DNA of 64,000 bases, taken from the NCBI RefSeq assembly GCF_014397025.1, contig NZ_JACJUO010000002.1:473501-537500 (forward strand), given 5' to 3'. Origin of the DNA: Ochrobactrum sp. Marseille-Q0166. Lineage in GTDB: Bacteria > Pseudomonadota > Alphaproteobacteria > Rhizobiales > Rhizobiaceae. A program made the translations under genes and the position numbers. The notes under the pieces are model-generated. The model was not told where the DNA came from, made no database searches, and was given only the letters and a program-made list of their open reading frames with translations. The first letter of the stretch is position 1. Every line of letters begins with the position of its first letter. Of the stretch, positions 25,560 to 34,476 are shown piece after piece.

Positions 25560-26335
25560 TGCTCGAAATCGACAATCTTTCCGTTTCGTTCCAGCGTTAC
25601 AGTGGTATTTTCCGTCAAAATTTAACGGCGCGCTTATCCAATGTAAGCATCGATATCGCAGCAGGAGAAATTGTTGCCCTCGTTGGGCATTCGGGAGCCG
25701 GCAAAAGTTTGCTTGCTCACGCAATCCTCGGTTTGTTACCCAGGAATGCTGTTACGACTGGAGATATTTTCTTTGAGGGGAAGCGGCTTAATGAAGATGC
25801 ACGCCGTGAACTGCGTGGGCGCGATATTGCTTTGCTGCCGCAGCAGACGACATATCTCGATCCAACGGCAAGTGTCGGCGATCTTATACGCTGGGCGGCA
25901 AAACGCGGCGGGAAGCCAGCAATAGTAGAACAGCGTTTGAATGATGTTGGGTTGAGTGATGAGGTCGCGCAATTCTATTCTCATCAGCTTTCAGGCGGCA
26001 TGGCCCGGCGGGTGCTTATGGCGCAGGCGACAGCTGGCGAAGCAAAATTGATTATTGCCGATGAGCCAACGGCTGGCCTTGATCCTGAAAACTGTACGAC
26101 TATCCTGCAGAAACTGCGCAAACATGCTGATAAAGGAGGTTCGACTCTTATCATAACGCATGATCTGATGACCGCTTTGCCTTATGCCGACAAAATAGCT
26201 GTTCTTAACGAAGGAAGGCTTAGTTGCGTTTTACCATCAGCCGCATTTCGGGGGACCGGCGACGAAATCACCTCCCATTATGCGAAAACAATGTGGCTTG
26301 CACTCCCGCAAAATGGCTTTAACGCTTATGCTTGA
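25556..26335 (+). CDS. nikD: Nickel/peptide ABC ATPase (NikD-like)
   Basis: The 259-residue ATPase has Walker A GHSGAGKSLLAHA (about 40-52), signature LSGGMARRVLMAQ and Walker B LIIADEPTAGLDPE. The start at 25556 overlaps the nikC stop; an earlier start at 25451 would run 100 bases into nikC. The protein is short and lacks the C-terminal oligopeptide/dipeptide extension, as in NikD. It energises import together with the next gene. Confidence 0.87.
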   Translation: MMLEIDNLSVSFQRYSGIFRQNLTARLSNVSIDIAAGEIVALVGHSGAGKSLLAHAILGLLPRNAVTTGDIFFEGKRLNEDARRELRGRDIALLPQQTTYLDPTASVGDLIRWAAKRGGKPAIVEQRLNDVGLSDEVAQFYSHQLSGGMARRVLMAQATAGEAKLIIADEPTAGLDPENCTTILQKLRKHADKGGSTLIITHDLMTALPYADKIAVLNEGRLSCVLPSAAFRGTGDEITSHYAKTMWLALPQNGFNAYA

Positions 26336-26945
26336 AGCAAAAAATATCAGTGCGTCATTTAAGAGAAAATCTGTTTTTTCCGATCTGTCGATCTCGATAA
26401 ATGCTGGTGAAATTTATTGTATTTCGGGGCAGTCCGGTTGTGGAAAGACAACATTGGGCCGTGTTCTTGCTGGCCTCCATCGCCCAGACACGGGCGCTAT
26501 TTATCTGGATAATCAGCAATTTTCACCGGAACAAAACTGGCGCGTCCAATATTTGTATCAATCCCCACTCGCCGCGATGAACCCTCGATGGCGGATTCAG
26601 AAGATCATTCTTGAGTCGGGACCGATTGATACTGAACTGGCGCAACTTCTCGGCGTTCAAACGGAATGGGCGGACCGCTATCCCCATGAGCTTTCTGGCG
26701 GTCAACTGCAACGCGTTTCAATATTGAGAGCACTGGGCGCGAAACCACGTTATCTGATTGCAGATGAAATTACCTCAGCACTTGACCCCATCGCGCAAGC
26801 ACAGATTTGGCACATACTCACATCTTTGGTTGAAAAGAATGCAATGGGAATTGTTGCGATAAGCCATGATAAAGAGTTGCTTGCAAAAATAAGCAAATTG
26901 CAAAAGCACCTCGTACTGGATGATGAAAAATATAAAAATCGATAA
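26328..26945 (+). CDS. nikE: Nickel/peptide ABC ATPase (NikE-like)
   Basis: This roughly 205-residue ATPase begins MLEAKNISASFKRKS and has Walker A SGQSGCGKTTLGR, signature ELSGGQLQRVSILRAL and Walker B YLIADEITSALDPIAQ. The ATG at 26328 lies 8 bases before the nikD stop; an alternative ATG at 26313 is possible. The protein is shorter than usual NikE (about 250-270). Composition drifts toward AT at the 3' end (LVLDDEKYKNR), and a RIME-like repeat follows. Confidence 0.85.
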   Translation: MLEAKNISASFKRKSVFSDLSISINAGEIYCISGQSGCGKTTLGRVLAGLHRPDTGAIYLDNQQFSPEQNWRVQYLYQSPLAAMNPRWRIQKIILESGPIDTELAQLLGVQTEWADRYPHELSGGQLQRVSILRALGAKPRYLIADEITSALDPIAQAQIWHILTSLVEKNAMGIVAISHDKELLAKISKLQKHLVLDDEKYKNR

Positions 26946-26950
26946 CTCGC

Positions 26951-27042
26951 TAGAGCGTCCCGAAAACCGTGAAACGGTTTCCGGATAAAGCTGCGCGTTA
27001 CAGCGCGTTTCGATATGATGAAATAAGATCCGTGCTCTAAAC
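26951..27042. repeat. RIME-like intergenic mosaic repeat
   Basis: Two palindromic parts are seen: CTAGAGCGTCCCGAAAACC .. GGTTTCCGGATAAAGCTG, and GCGCGTTACAGCGCG followed by TTTCGATATGATGAAATAAGATCCGTGCTCTAA. The outer ends (TAGAGC / GCTCTA) are complementary. This is the longest copy in the window and lies between nikE and the convergent IclR gene. Confidence 0.7.
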
Positions 27043-27157
27043 TCTTTTACTTTAAGCGTACTCTTAACGATCCTTATTTCACGTCGGTCGGATTATGCTC
27101 TACAACACATGCATCCACATTGCATAAAACCGGAAGTACATGTTTTGACTGATCTCG

Positions 27158-27940
27158 TCAGGTCAGGATTTGAGTGACCGATCGGGTTGCCGATATCATC
27201 ATGGGGACGAACTGACGCGTAAGAGTATTCTCATCGTAACGCAGGTTCGAGGCAGCGAGTACGACCGCAGCAGTTGTATGTCCGTCGGGCAAATGAATTG
27301 GAGCCGCCAAAGCTATATCTTTGGTATAGACCTGCTCTACCGCAATGGCAAAGCCGCGCTGACGCGTCTCATAGATACGCTGCCATATTTTTTCAGGTTC
27401 GAATATTGTTTTGGGCGTGTAAGCCCGTAGATCGCTACGCGCCAAAATATCGCTAATCTGGTCGTCTTGTAATCCTGCCAGAAACACCAATCCCGCCGCC
27501 GAACAATAGGCTGGCAATTTGCTGCCTACGATAACATCGTTATCGAGCGTATTGGCCGACAGATAGCGAGCCAGATAGATGATGTCTGTGTCATCACGTA
27601 GCGTGAGAGAGATTGTCTCTCCCGTGCTTCGATTGAGATGAAGCAAATAAGGATGTGCACGTTGCACGAGTTGACTGGATCGTGTGTAGCGATAAGCCAT
27701 ATTCAGGGATTTGGCCGACAGCTCATAGGTCTTGGCATTGGGCACTTTTTGAAGATAGCCAAGATGCAACAAGGTGTGGGTGAATCGCTGCGCTGCAGAA
27801 CGGTCAATCCCCGCGCGCTGAGCTAACTGCGTGAGAGTTTGGCGCGCATGAATTGAATCGAAAGCTTCGAGAACACGAAATGCTTTTTCTACGGCCCGAA
27901 CCATCATTGGATCGTCGTTCTCTTCTTCCGTATGTGCCAT
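27158..27940 (-). CDS. IclR-family transcriptional regulator
   Basis: The 260-residue protein has an N-terminal winged helix (VEKAFRVLEAFDSIHARQTLTQLAQRAGIDRSAAQRFTHTLLHLGYL, about residues 16-62) and an IclR effector domain (LPAYCSAAGLVFLAGL, RQRGFAIAVEQVYTKDIALAAPIHLPDG). IclR proteins usually control an adjacent catabolic operon and bind a pathway metabolite. The likely targets are the neighbouring binding protein at 28134 and the transport/catabolic genes at 29272-34295. It is 193 bp from the binding-protein gene, in the same direction. Confidence 0.92.
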   Translation of the reverse strand: MAHTEEENDDPMMVRAVEKAFRVLEAFDSIHARQTLTQLAQRAGIDRSAAQRFTHTLLHLGYLQKVPNAKTYELSAKSLNMAYRYTRSSQLVQRAHPYLLHLNRSTGETISLTLRDDTDIIYLARYLSANTLDNDVIVGSKLPAYCSAAGLVFLAGLQDDQISDILARSDLRAYTPKTIFEPEKIWQRIYETRQRGFAIAVEQVYTKDIALAAPIHLPDGHTTAAVVLAASNLRYDENTLTRQFVPMMISATRSVTQILT

Positions 27941-28094
27941 TTCCAGCCACCCCTCTGCCTTCGCTCACAGTACTCCCGATACCATGCATCTTACTGATAT
28001 TGATTAATTGTTAGTGATTGGCTACAGGGTTTTTCATTCTTTTAAGCTGTAAATCCAGGCTCAGGAACCCGTTATAGCCGCCAAAAAACCGGAA

Positions 28095-28112
28095 GGTGCC
28101 GAAACCGACACC
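28095..28112 (-). terminator. Possible terminator behind the binding-protein gene
   Basis: On the minus strand GGTGTCGGTTTCGGCACC forms a short stem of 5-6 pairs, followed within a few bases by a TTTTTT run. It lies about 20 bases after the stop of the substrate-binding protein. The stem is weak, hence low confidence. Confidence 0.35.
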
Positions 28113-28133
28113 CTCTCCTTTTGCGTTAGAGGA

Positions 28134-28973
28134 TCAGAACTTGATGCCCTCAGGCAGCGCGGACGTATCCATACCAGCGTCTTTGAAGCCTTCCAGCAAT
28201 AGCGGAACAATCGCCTGATTTGCACGATACTCTTCTGCCCATTTCTGAAGGAAAGCCTGAACGCGGCCATCTTCATCTATACGTGTGGCAGCGGAAACAG
28301 GAATGCCGTGCGGCGGTGTCGGCACAGTATAGCTTGAAAACACGCCGGGTGCTGTTGTGAAGGTCTTAACACAGATCGGCAGTTCTTGAATCATATAGTC
28401 TGCCCGCCCCGATTGAACGGCCATGATGGCTTCGCTCATTTCCTTAAGGCTCATAATCTTTGCCTTAGGCATGCTTTCTCTAATGAAATTCGTCTGGGCT
28501 GTGCCGGTTACCATAGCAAAGGTGACGTCGGGATTATTGTATTCTTCCCATGTCGCCATTGGCTGCTTTGCTTTTGAGCCGATGACACAATCCGACATCT
28601 GCCAGACAGGTCCAGCCATGGCCAGAGCTTTTTTACGTTCTTCAGTGGCAGTCATACCCGGAAAAATATCAAGGCGCCCTGACTGCAAATCCAGAACAAT
28701 GCTCTGCCAGGTGACTTCACGCCACTTAAGCTTCAGGTCTTTTCCCATTGCTTTGCCAAGATCAGCAGCCATCTGGCGGCAGACACGCGGCCCATAGCCG
28801 GCATATTCGAGTTCACCGCCAACGTGGAAAGATGTCGGCGGGTAATTACGGACCCCGCCGCAAACGACCTCGCCAGTCCGTTCGATTTTGTCCCATACGG
28901 ATTCGGCCATTGCCGGAGCGCTCATGGTGAGCGTGGCGCAGGTCAGAAGCGCTGCTGCTATCTTCCGCATCAT
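28134..28973 (-). CDS. Amino-acid-type ABC transporter substrate-binding protein
   Basis: This 279-residue family 3 periplasmic binding protein has a signal peptide ending APAMA (about residue 23). Family blocks are VCGGVRNYPPTSFHVGGELEYAGYGPRVCRQMAADLG, WQSIVLDLQSGRLDIFPGMTATEERKKALAMAGPVW and a late IVPLLLEGFKDAG. Extra cysteines (VCGG, VCRQ, DCVIG, PICVK) are unusual and may form disulfides. It is encoded divergently from the permease and ATPase of what is probably the same importer (29272-30678), across a 298-bp AT-rich intergenic region in which no gene is seen. Confidence 0.88.
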   Translation of the reverse strand: MMRKIAAALLTCATLTMSAPAMAESVWDKIERTGEVVCGGVRNYPPTSFHVGGELEYAGYGPRVCRQMAADLGKAMGKDLKLKWREVTWQSIVLDLQSGRLDIFPGMTATEERKKALAMAGPVWQMSDCVIGSKAKQPMATWEEYNNPDVTFAMVTGTAQTNFIRESMPKAKIMSLKEMSEAIMAVQSGRADYMIQELPICVKTFTTAPGVFSSYTVPTPPHGIPVSAATRIDEDGRVQAFLQKWAEEYRANQAIVPLLLEGFKDAGMDTSALPEGIKF

Positions 28974-29271
28974 ATCAATATTCCCTTCTTAATGCCCTTC
29001 TGAGGAGAGCTTGAATTCAACAGATGGCAGCATGTATTTTTCTATCCACCGAGGACAAGAGAAAAATTGAAATTTGGCTATTACCCTTAGAGAAAAATGC
29101 TAATTGGCCATTAAAATAAGAATAATATTCGCATAATGATTAAATTTAATCGCATGGCGATTGAAATTACATTTTTATACTAAATATGCTTTTCAGCAAT
29201 TTCGAATCGCGGTAGCCCATAAAGAAAAAGCTGCCTGATCCGGATTCAGGACAGCTCCAAAATGGGAGTAC

Positions 29272-29925
29272 ATGAAGATGTACCAGTTTGATTGGTCTGT
29301 TATCCTGGACGGACAATTGTGGCTCAACGCTATCGGTGTAACTGTTGCCTATGCAGTTGTAACCTCTCTGGCTGGCCTGCTGATAGGGGTCATACTCGGA
29401 CTTGCTCTTGTATCACGCATACCCGTGCTCAAATGGCTGATAAATGGCTATATCCATTTGTTTCGCTGTACCCCTCTGCTGGTACAAATCGTGTGGTTCT
29501 TTTACGCGCTGCCGATGCTGACAGGTTACACCCTGCCTGATTGGTTTGCCGCAGGTTTGGGACTGACCCTTTACATGGGGGCTTTTGCTGCGGAAATTTT
29601 CCGCGCGGGCGTTATCTCCATTGATCGCGGCCAATGGGAAGCATCAACGGTACTCGGTTTCTCCTACTTTACCAAAATGCGCCACATCATCCTGCCGCAG
29701 GCAACGCGCAGAATGATTCCTCCGATCGTTAGCCAGACAATTCTCCAGCTGAAAAATACATCTCTTTTGTCTGTCGTCGCCGTACCAGACATTATGTATG
29801 CAGCCGGAAGCCTGACGATGCAGACTTACAGGCCTTTGGAAGTCTATACTTTCGCGGCGCTGCTCTACCTGGTCATCCTGACACCTGTGACTTTGATCGC
29901 CAACCGTTTCGAAATCAAACACTAG
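29272..29925 (+). CDS. Polar amino acid-type ABC permease
   Basis: The 217-residue His/Glu/Gln/Arg-type permease has LRSTx-like family features: an early VTVAYAVVTSLAGLLIGVILGL and YIHLFRCTPLLVQIVWFFYALP (about 60-82). The EAA motif follows (WEASTVLGFSYFTKMRHIILPQATRRMIPP, about 122-150). GGGAG precedes ATG. Only one permease gene is present, so it probably forms a homodimer. The ATPase starts 10 bp after its stop. Confidence 0.9.
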   Translation: MKMYQFDWSVILDGQLWLNAIGVTVAYAVVTSLAGLLIGVILGLALVSRIPVLKWLINGYIHLFRCTPLLVQIVWFFYALPMLTGYTLPDWFAAGLGLTLYMGAFAAEIFRAGVISIDRGQWEASTVLGFSYFTKMRHIILPQATRRMIPPIVSQTILQLKNTSLLSVVAVPDIMYAAGSLTMQTYRPLEVYTFAALLYLVILTPVTLIANRFEIKH

Positions 29926-29934
29926 GGCTGCGCC

Positions 29935-30678
29935 ATGATTAACGTGAAAAATCTGCGAAAGACATTTGGCACGCACGAAGTTCTCAAAGGGATTGATCTT
30001 AATGTAAGCCGTGGCGATGTTGCGGTTCTTATTGGCCCCTCGGGTTGTGGAAAATCCACACTGCTGCGCTGCCTGGACCTACTTGAGCAGCCAACGGAAG
30101 GCCGCATCGAAATCGCCGGAAAAAGCCTGGAGTTCAATCCGAACAGTAAATTTTCCGAGCGCGTTCAGGCCGATTTTCGTTCCAAAACTGGAATGGTGTT
30201 TCAGGGGTTTCACCTGTTCCCGCACATGACTGTTCTGCAAAATGTGATGTCTGGCCCGCTGCTCAATAAGCTTAAGACCAAGCAGCAATCCAGAGAACTG
30301 GCGATGAGCCTGCTCAAGCGTGTCGGACTGGCGGACAAGGTTGATCTTCACCCTCATCAGATATCGGGCGGACAAGCACAGCGCGTCGCCATTGCCCGCG
30401 CTCTGGCACTGGAGCCTGAAGTCATGCTCTTCGATGAGCCGACCTCAGCGCTTGATCCTGAACTTGTCGGGGAAGTTCTTGACGTGATGCAGGGGCTGGC
30501 AGCCGATGGTACGACCATGATCGTCGTAACCCATGAAATGAGCTTCGCACGCAATGTGGCATCGAAAGTCGTCTTCATGGAAGGCGGCCATGTTGTTGAG
30601 ACAGGCGCTCCGGACGACGTTCTGAAATCCCCCAAAACAGATCGCCTGAAGACCTTCCTGTCCAAGGTTGAACACTAA
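29935..30678 (+). CDS. Polar amino acid-type ABC ATPase
   Basis: The 247-residue ATPase resembles GlnQ/HisP. Walker A is GPSGCGKSTLL (about 33-43), the Q-loop GMVFQGFHLFPHMTVLQNV, the signature ISGGQAQRVAIARAL and Walker B VMLFDEPTSALDPE. It follows the permease by 10 bp and precedes a DapA-family gene by 31 bp, linking transport to catabolism. Confidence 0.93.
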   Translation: MINVKNLRKTFGTHEVLKGIDLNVSRGDVAVLIGPSGCGKSTLLRCLDLLEQPTEGRIEIAGKSLEFNPNSKFSERVQADFRSKTGMVFQGFHLFPHMTVLQNVMSGPLLNKLKTKQQSRELAMSLLKRVGLADKVDLHPHQISGGQAQRVAIARALALEPEVMLFDEPTSALDPELVGEVLDVMQGLAADGTTMIVVTHEMSFARNVASKVVFMEGGHVVETGAPDDVLKSPKTDRLKTFLSKVEH

Positions 30679-30708
30679 TCACAGCATATCAATATGGGAT
30701 GCCTGATC

Positions 30709-31605
30709 ATGAAACCTTCTGACCTGCAGGGTATGTATCCTGCAATTCCTACACCGCTGACTAATGACGGAAAACTTGATATTGCAAAGCTGGAAGCGCT
30801 GATCGAATTCAATCTGGCGGGCGGAGCCAAAGGCCTGGCCCCCATTGGCGGCACCGGCGAGTTTACGGCTTTGGCATATGAAACACGTCTTGCTGTCGTG
30901 CGTGAGACCGTGCGCATCGTCAATGGGCGCGTTCCTGTCGTGGCGGGTGTTGTTTCTCCCGGCTGGGCAGAAGCAGTCGAGCACGGCAAGGCCTTTAAAG
31001 ATGCAGGCGCAGATGCATTGCTTCTTGTCACCCCGTTTTACGTCATCCCAAGCCAACAGGGCGTTATCGACTATTTTCACGCTTATCGTCAGACCGTCGA
31101 TTTGCCGATCGTCTATTATGATGTTCCGTCGCGCACAAGCTTTGTAACGGCTGTTGAAACGCTCAAGACATTGGGCGAAGATGGGACGATCATCGGCGCC
31201 AAGATCTGCAATACGGATGCCTATTATTTCAATCGTCTGTCGGTTGCGGTCGGCGACAAAATTGCTCTGCTGTCCGGCGATGACATGATGTATGTGGTGC
31301 ATATCATGTATGGCGCCACCGGGGGCATCCTCGCCAGCGCGCCTATGCTGCCAGCGTTCTGGACCCGCATTCACGACACGCTTATCGGCGGCAATCATGC
31401 CGAAGGCATCGCTCTGCACCGCAAGCTGCTTCCGACATTTGCCGCTCTGTTCAATGAAGTGAACCCCGGACCACTCAAATCGATGATGGCTGATCTCGGT
31501 ATGCCTGTCGGCCCCGTATCATTACCGCTTAAAGCGCCCAATGACGCAACGCGCGACCTCATTTCCAAGGCGATTAAAGGCCTGAAAGCACAAGGGATCG
31601 CTTGA
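30709..31605 (+). CDS. DapA-family (dihydrodipicolinate synthase-like) lyase/aldolase
   Basis: The 298-residue class I aldolase-superfamily protein has GMYPAIPTPLTNDGKLD at the start, PIGGTGEFTALAYETR (the GGTGE pyruvate carboxylate site, about 46-61), IVYYDVPSRT with the catalytic Tyr near 134, and IIGAKICNTDAYYF with the Schiff-base Lys near 163. In this context it is more likely a catabolic aldolase acting on a 2-oxo acid than the lysine-pathway enzyme. The ATG at 30709 is chosen; one at 30694 is also possible. Four bases separate its stop from the next start. Confidence 0.85.
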   Translation: MKPSDLQGMYPAIPTPLTNDGKLDIAKLEALIEFNLAGGAKGLAPIGGTGEFTALAYETRLAVVRETVRIVNGRVPVVAGVVSPGWAEAVEHGKAFKDAGADALLLVTPFYVIPSQQGVIDYFHAYRQTVDLPIVYYDVPSRTSFVTAVETLKTLGEDGTIIGAKICNTDAYYFNRLSVAVGDKIALLSGDDMMYVVHIMYGATGGILASAPMLPAFWTRIHDTLIGGNHAEGIALHRKLLPTFAALFNEVNPGPLKSMMADLGMPVGPVSLPLKAPNDATRDLISKAIKGLKAQGIA

Positions 31606-31608
31606 TCA

Positions 31609-32766
31609 ATGGCAGGCGGGGCTAAGTTTCTGGATTTTGCAGAGGCGAGAGAAAAGGCAAGGTCTTTTCTCCCCCGCGCTCTATTTGACTACATTGATCG
31701 TGGTACAGAAGCGGAGACTGCGATTGCATCACTGCATCAAGGGTTCAATGCAAAACGCATAGTACCGCATGTATTACGTCCAGTTTCCTCTCCCGACATA
31801 ACCGCCCGCTATCTCAACAGCAATCATCAATGCCCATTTGTGATCGCACCGACGGCACTGGCCGGTATGGTTCGTCATAACGGGGAAATCGTTATGGCAC
31901 GCGCTTCAAAAGAAGCCGGCTTACCTTTCGTCGTCGCTACCCAATCATCGACCAGCATTGAACAGATTGCGGATGGCGCTCCTGCAAGCGAGCTATGGTT
32001 CCAGCTTTATGTCTGGCGCGACAGGAATGAAACCTGGAAGCTGCTGGACCGCGTAAAAGCATGCGGTGTCGAAACTCTTGTTCTGACCGTCGATACGCCG
32101 GCATCTCCAAAGAAAATACATAACCAGCGCAATGGCTTTGGCGTACCATTGCAGCCGTCCGCCACATTAGCAGCCGACCTGTTGTTGCATCCGCGTTGGA
32201 CGCTTGGTGTTATGGCACGTTATGCGCTTGGAAATGGCTTTCCGTCCTATGCGCATTACCCCGGAAATGTCGCAAAAGCTGTGACCCAATCTATTCGTGA
32301 TCCACGCTTTGCGCTCGACATGGTTCTCGACACCGCCTTTCTTAAAGAGCTTCGGCGTCAGTGGCCACATAAGCTTGTGGTCAAAGGTGTCATGGCCGTA
32401 TCAGATACGATTGATATTTTTGAAGCCGGTTGTGATGCGGTCGTCGTCTCGGCTCATGGCGGGCGCAATATGGACAGTGCAGCGACGCCGTTGGAAATGT
32501 TGCCTAAAATTCGCGATGCGATTGGTCCTGATAAGACCCTATTTGCTGACAGCGGCGTTCGGCGGGGGTCAGATGCTGCCAAGCTATTAGCAGCCGGTGC
32601 GGATGGTGTGTTCCTTGGGCGAGCGCCGCTCTATGGCCTTGCTGCAGAAGGAGCCAACGGCGTTCAGCGCATTGTCGATCAGTTTCGCGAAGAGCTGCGC
32701 TCCTTTTTAGCATTCGCGGGTTCTCCCGACATACAAGCTCTCCGAAATTCCCAGTGGATTGGTTAG
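31609..32766 (+). CDS. FMN-dependent alpha-hydroxy-acid oxidase/dehydrogenase
   Basis: This 385-residue TIM-barrel flavoprotein belongs to the L-lactate dehydrogenase/glycolate oxidase family. It shows PRALFDYIDRGTEAE early, IAPTALAGMVRHNGE (FMN phosphate area), LVLTVDTPASPKK, then LVVKGVMAVSDTI (active Lys), VVSAHGGRNMD (catalytic His and Arg) and FADSGVRRGSDAAKLLAAGADGVFLGR. The motif is AHGGRNMD rather than NHGGRQLD, so the substrate is probably not lactate. It directly follows the lyase gene and precedes a D-specific flavoenzyme. Confidence 0.88.
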   Translation: MAGGAKFLDFAEAREKARSFLPRALFDYIDRGTEAETAIASLHQGFNAKRIVPHVLRPVSSPDITARYLNSNHQCPFVIAPTALAGMVRHNGEIVMARASKEAGLPFVVATQSSTSIEQIADGAPASELWFQLYVWRDRNETWKLLDRVKACGVETLVLTVDTPASPKKIHNQRNGFGVPLQPSATLAADLLLHPRWTLGVMARYALGNGFPSYAHYPGNVAKAVTQSIRDPRFALDMVLDTAFLKELRRQWPHKLVVKGVMAVSDTIDIFEAGCDAVVVSAHGGRNMDSAATPLEMLPKIRDAIGPDKTLFADSGVRRGSDAAKLLAAGADGVFLGRAPLYGLAAEGANGVQRIVDQFREELRSFLAFAGSPDIQALRNSQWIG

Positions 32767-32810
32767 CAATCCGCTCTTTCCATTAAACCGTCGTTTTCCA
32801 GGCCAGATCC

Positions 32811-34295
32811 ATGCAATTCAAGCCCGATAATAATGATCATTTGCTCGCAAGCCTCCGTGGAGCATTAGGCGATCAATACGTGATGACGGATGCGCATGAT
32901 ATTGAGCCATACCTGTCGGATTGGCGTGGTTACGAAACAGGCCACGCACTTGCTGTGGTGTTTCCCGCGACAACCGAGGAAGTCTCAAGAATATTACGCC
33001 TTGCTGCCGAGAATAACTGCACTGTCGTTCCTCAAGGAGGCAATACGGGTCTGGTGCAAGGTGCTGTGCCGCTGCGCCAAAACCGCGCAATTGTTATGGG
33101 CTTGCGCCGCCTGGATCGCGTGCGTGAAATCGATAAAGCATCCAATGTCATTATTCTGGAGGCGGGTCTGACACTTGCAGCCGCTCACGACGCTGCGGCG
33201 CGTGTTGAACGGCGTATTCCGCTGCACCTTGGCAGTGAAGGCAGCGCACAGATTGGTGGCCTCGCTTCTACTAATGCAGGCGGCACAAGCGCTCTGCGTT
33301 ATGGCCCAATCCGGGAATTGATTTGCGGTATTGAAGTCGTGCTGCCTGATGGGCGCATTATGAGCGACTTGAAAGCGCTGCGCAAAAACAACACTGGCTA
33401 TGATCTGAAAAACCTCTTCATCGGAGCAGAAGGAACACTCGGTATAATCACCGCTGTAGCGCTGCGTATGCAGCCGGTCCTGCGTTCCTCAGGACATGCT
33501 TGGATTGCCTTGCCCAACCTTGAAACGGCTGTTGATATTCTGGTTGGCATACAGGACCGCTTTGACAGCGCAGTACAGGCGGTCGAGCTTTTATCCGGCA
33601 ATCAAGTCGACCTTGTTCTTGAGCATATTCCGCGATCACGCCATCCGCTGGACAGCCGCCCGGACTGGTCCCTTCTGGTGGAACTGGGGAGTACCGACGC
33701 CAAAGCCGATCTCAGTAACGCATTGGAAGAGTGGCTCGGCGAGTTGTTTGAAGCAGGCCTTGTTGACGATGCATTCATTGCTCAAAGTGAAGCGCAGGCG
33801 GGTGATATCTGGCATTTGAGACATTCTGTATCAGAGGCCAATAAACTTGAAGGGCATAGTCTGTCACACGATATTGCCGTGCGCCCTGCTCTTGTTCCTG
33901 AACTCATTAACCGTGCAACGCACGGAGTGCATGAACTGTACCCAGATGCCCGCATTCTTATCGTGTCACATATTGGCGATGGCAATGTGCACTTCATTGT
34001 ACATTTCAAGCATGACCAATGGGCCGATCTCGAAAATCCCAAATCAGTCACATCGGAAATTATGGAAAAAGTGCATGACGTCGTTGATGAGTTGAATGGC
34101 ACATTCTCAGCCGAGCATGGCATTGGTCGCAAGCTAACCGCGGAGCTAGACCGACGCACAGACCCAGTCCGTATGGAACTCATGCGCTCCATTCGCGCAC
34201 TACTCGACCCGGCACAAACTCTAAATCCGGAAAATGTGATTGCCAGCATAGAGGCGCAAAAAACGGACTCGATTTTTGTAAAGCACAATTCGTAA
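32811..34295 (+). CDS. FAD-linked D-2-hydroxyacid dehydrogenase (GlcD/D2HGDH-like)
   Basis: The 494-residue protein has a PCMH-type FAD domain (TVVPQGGNTGLVQGAVP, LHLGSEGSAQIGGLASTNAGGTSALRYG, DLKNLFIGAEGTLGIITAVAL) and a FAD-oxidase C domain (ILIVSHIGDGNVHFIVHF, with metal-binding His, and GTFSAEHGIGRKLTAEL). This is the family of D-2-hydroxyglutarate and D-lactate dehydrogenases. Paired with the L-specific FMN enzyme upstream it would let the cell oxidise both stereoisomers of a 2-hydroxyacid to the 2-oxoacid. It is the last gene of the plus-strand operon. Confidence 0.9.
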   Translation: MQFKPDNNDHLLASLRGALGDQYVMTDAHDIEPYLSDWRGYETGHALAVVFPATTEEVSRILRLAAENNCTVVPQGGNTGLVQGAVPLRQNRAIVMGLRRLDRVREIDKASNVIILEAGLTLAAAHDAAARVERRIPLHLGSEGSAQIGGLASTNAGGTSALRYGPIRELICGIEVVLPDGRIMSDLKALRKNNTGYDLKNLFIGAEGTLGIITAVALRMQPVLRSSGHAWIALPNLETAVDILVGIQDRFDSAVQAVELLSGNQVDLVLEHIPRSRHPLDSRPDWSLLVELGSTDAKADLSNALEEWLGELFEAGLVDDAFIAQSEAQAGDIWHLRHSVSEANKLEGHSLSHDIAVRPALVPELINRATHGVHELYPDARILIVSHIGDGNVHFIVHFKHDQWADLENPKSVTSEIMEKVHDVVDELNGTFSAEHGIGRKLTAELDRRTDPVRMELMRSIRALLDPAQTLNPENVIASIEAQKTDSIFVKHNS

Positions 34296-34300
34296 AATCA

Positions 34301-34341
34301 AAGAGTCAGAGTGACTCTTGTGCGTCCGAAAGGGCGCACAA
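34301..34341 (+). terminator. Two overlapping hairpins at the end of the catabolic operon
   Basis: AAGAGTCA/TGACTCTT (34301-34319, 3-base loop) overlaps at its foot with TTGTGCGTCC/GGGCGCACAA (34318-34341, GAAA loop). Neither is followed by a long T-run. The two are mutually exclusive only at the two shared bases. They probably end or stabilise the operon transcript. The rest of 34296-34476 holds nothing recognisable. Confidence 0.45.
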
Positions 34342-34476
34342 CGCTTCAATATATCCTAGGCGAGACACTTGGATTTTAGCCGGCTCAATTTAAGCGGCAA
34401 CAGACACAACGATTTCGCATGCAGGAGCATTTGCGTCTCGCAATCTGTTTTATATTTGGCAAAATATGCATGAAAG

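Noticed and set aside
30679..31419. 246-residue minus-strand open frame opposite the DapA-like gene
   Set aside because: It lies wholly antisense to a gene with clear catalytic motifs and has no family pattern.
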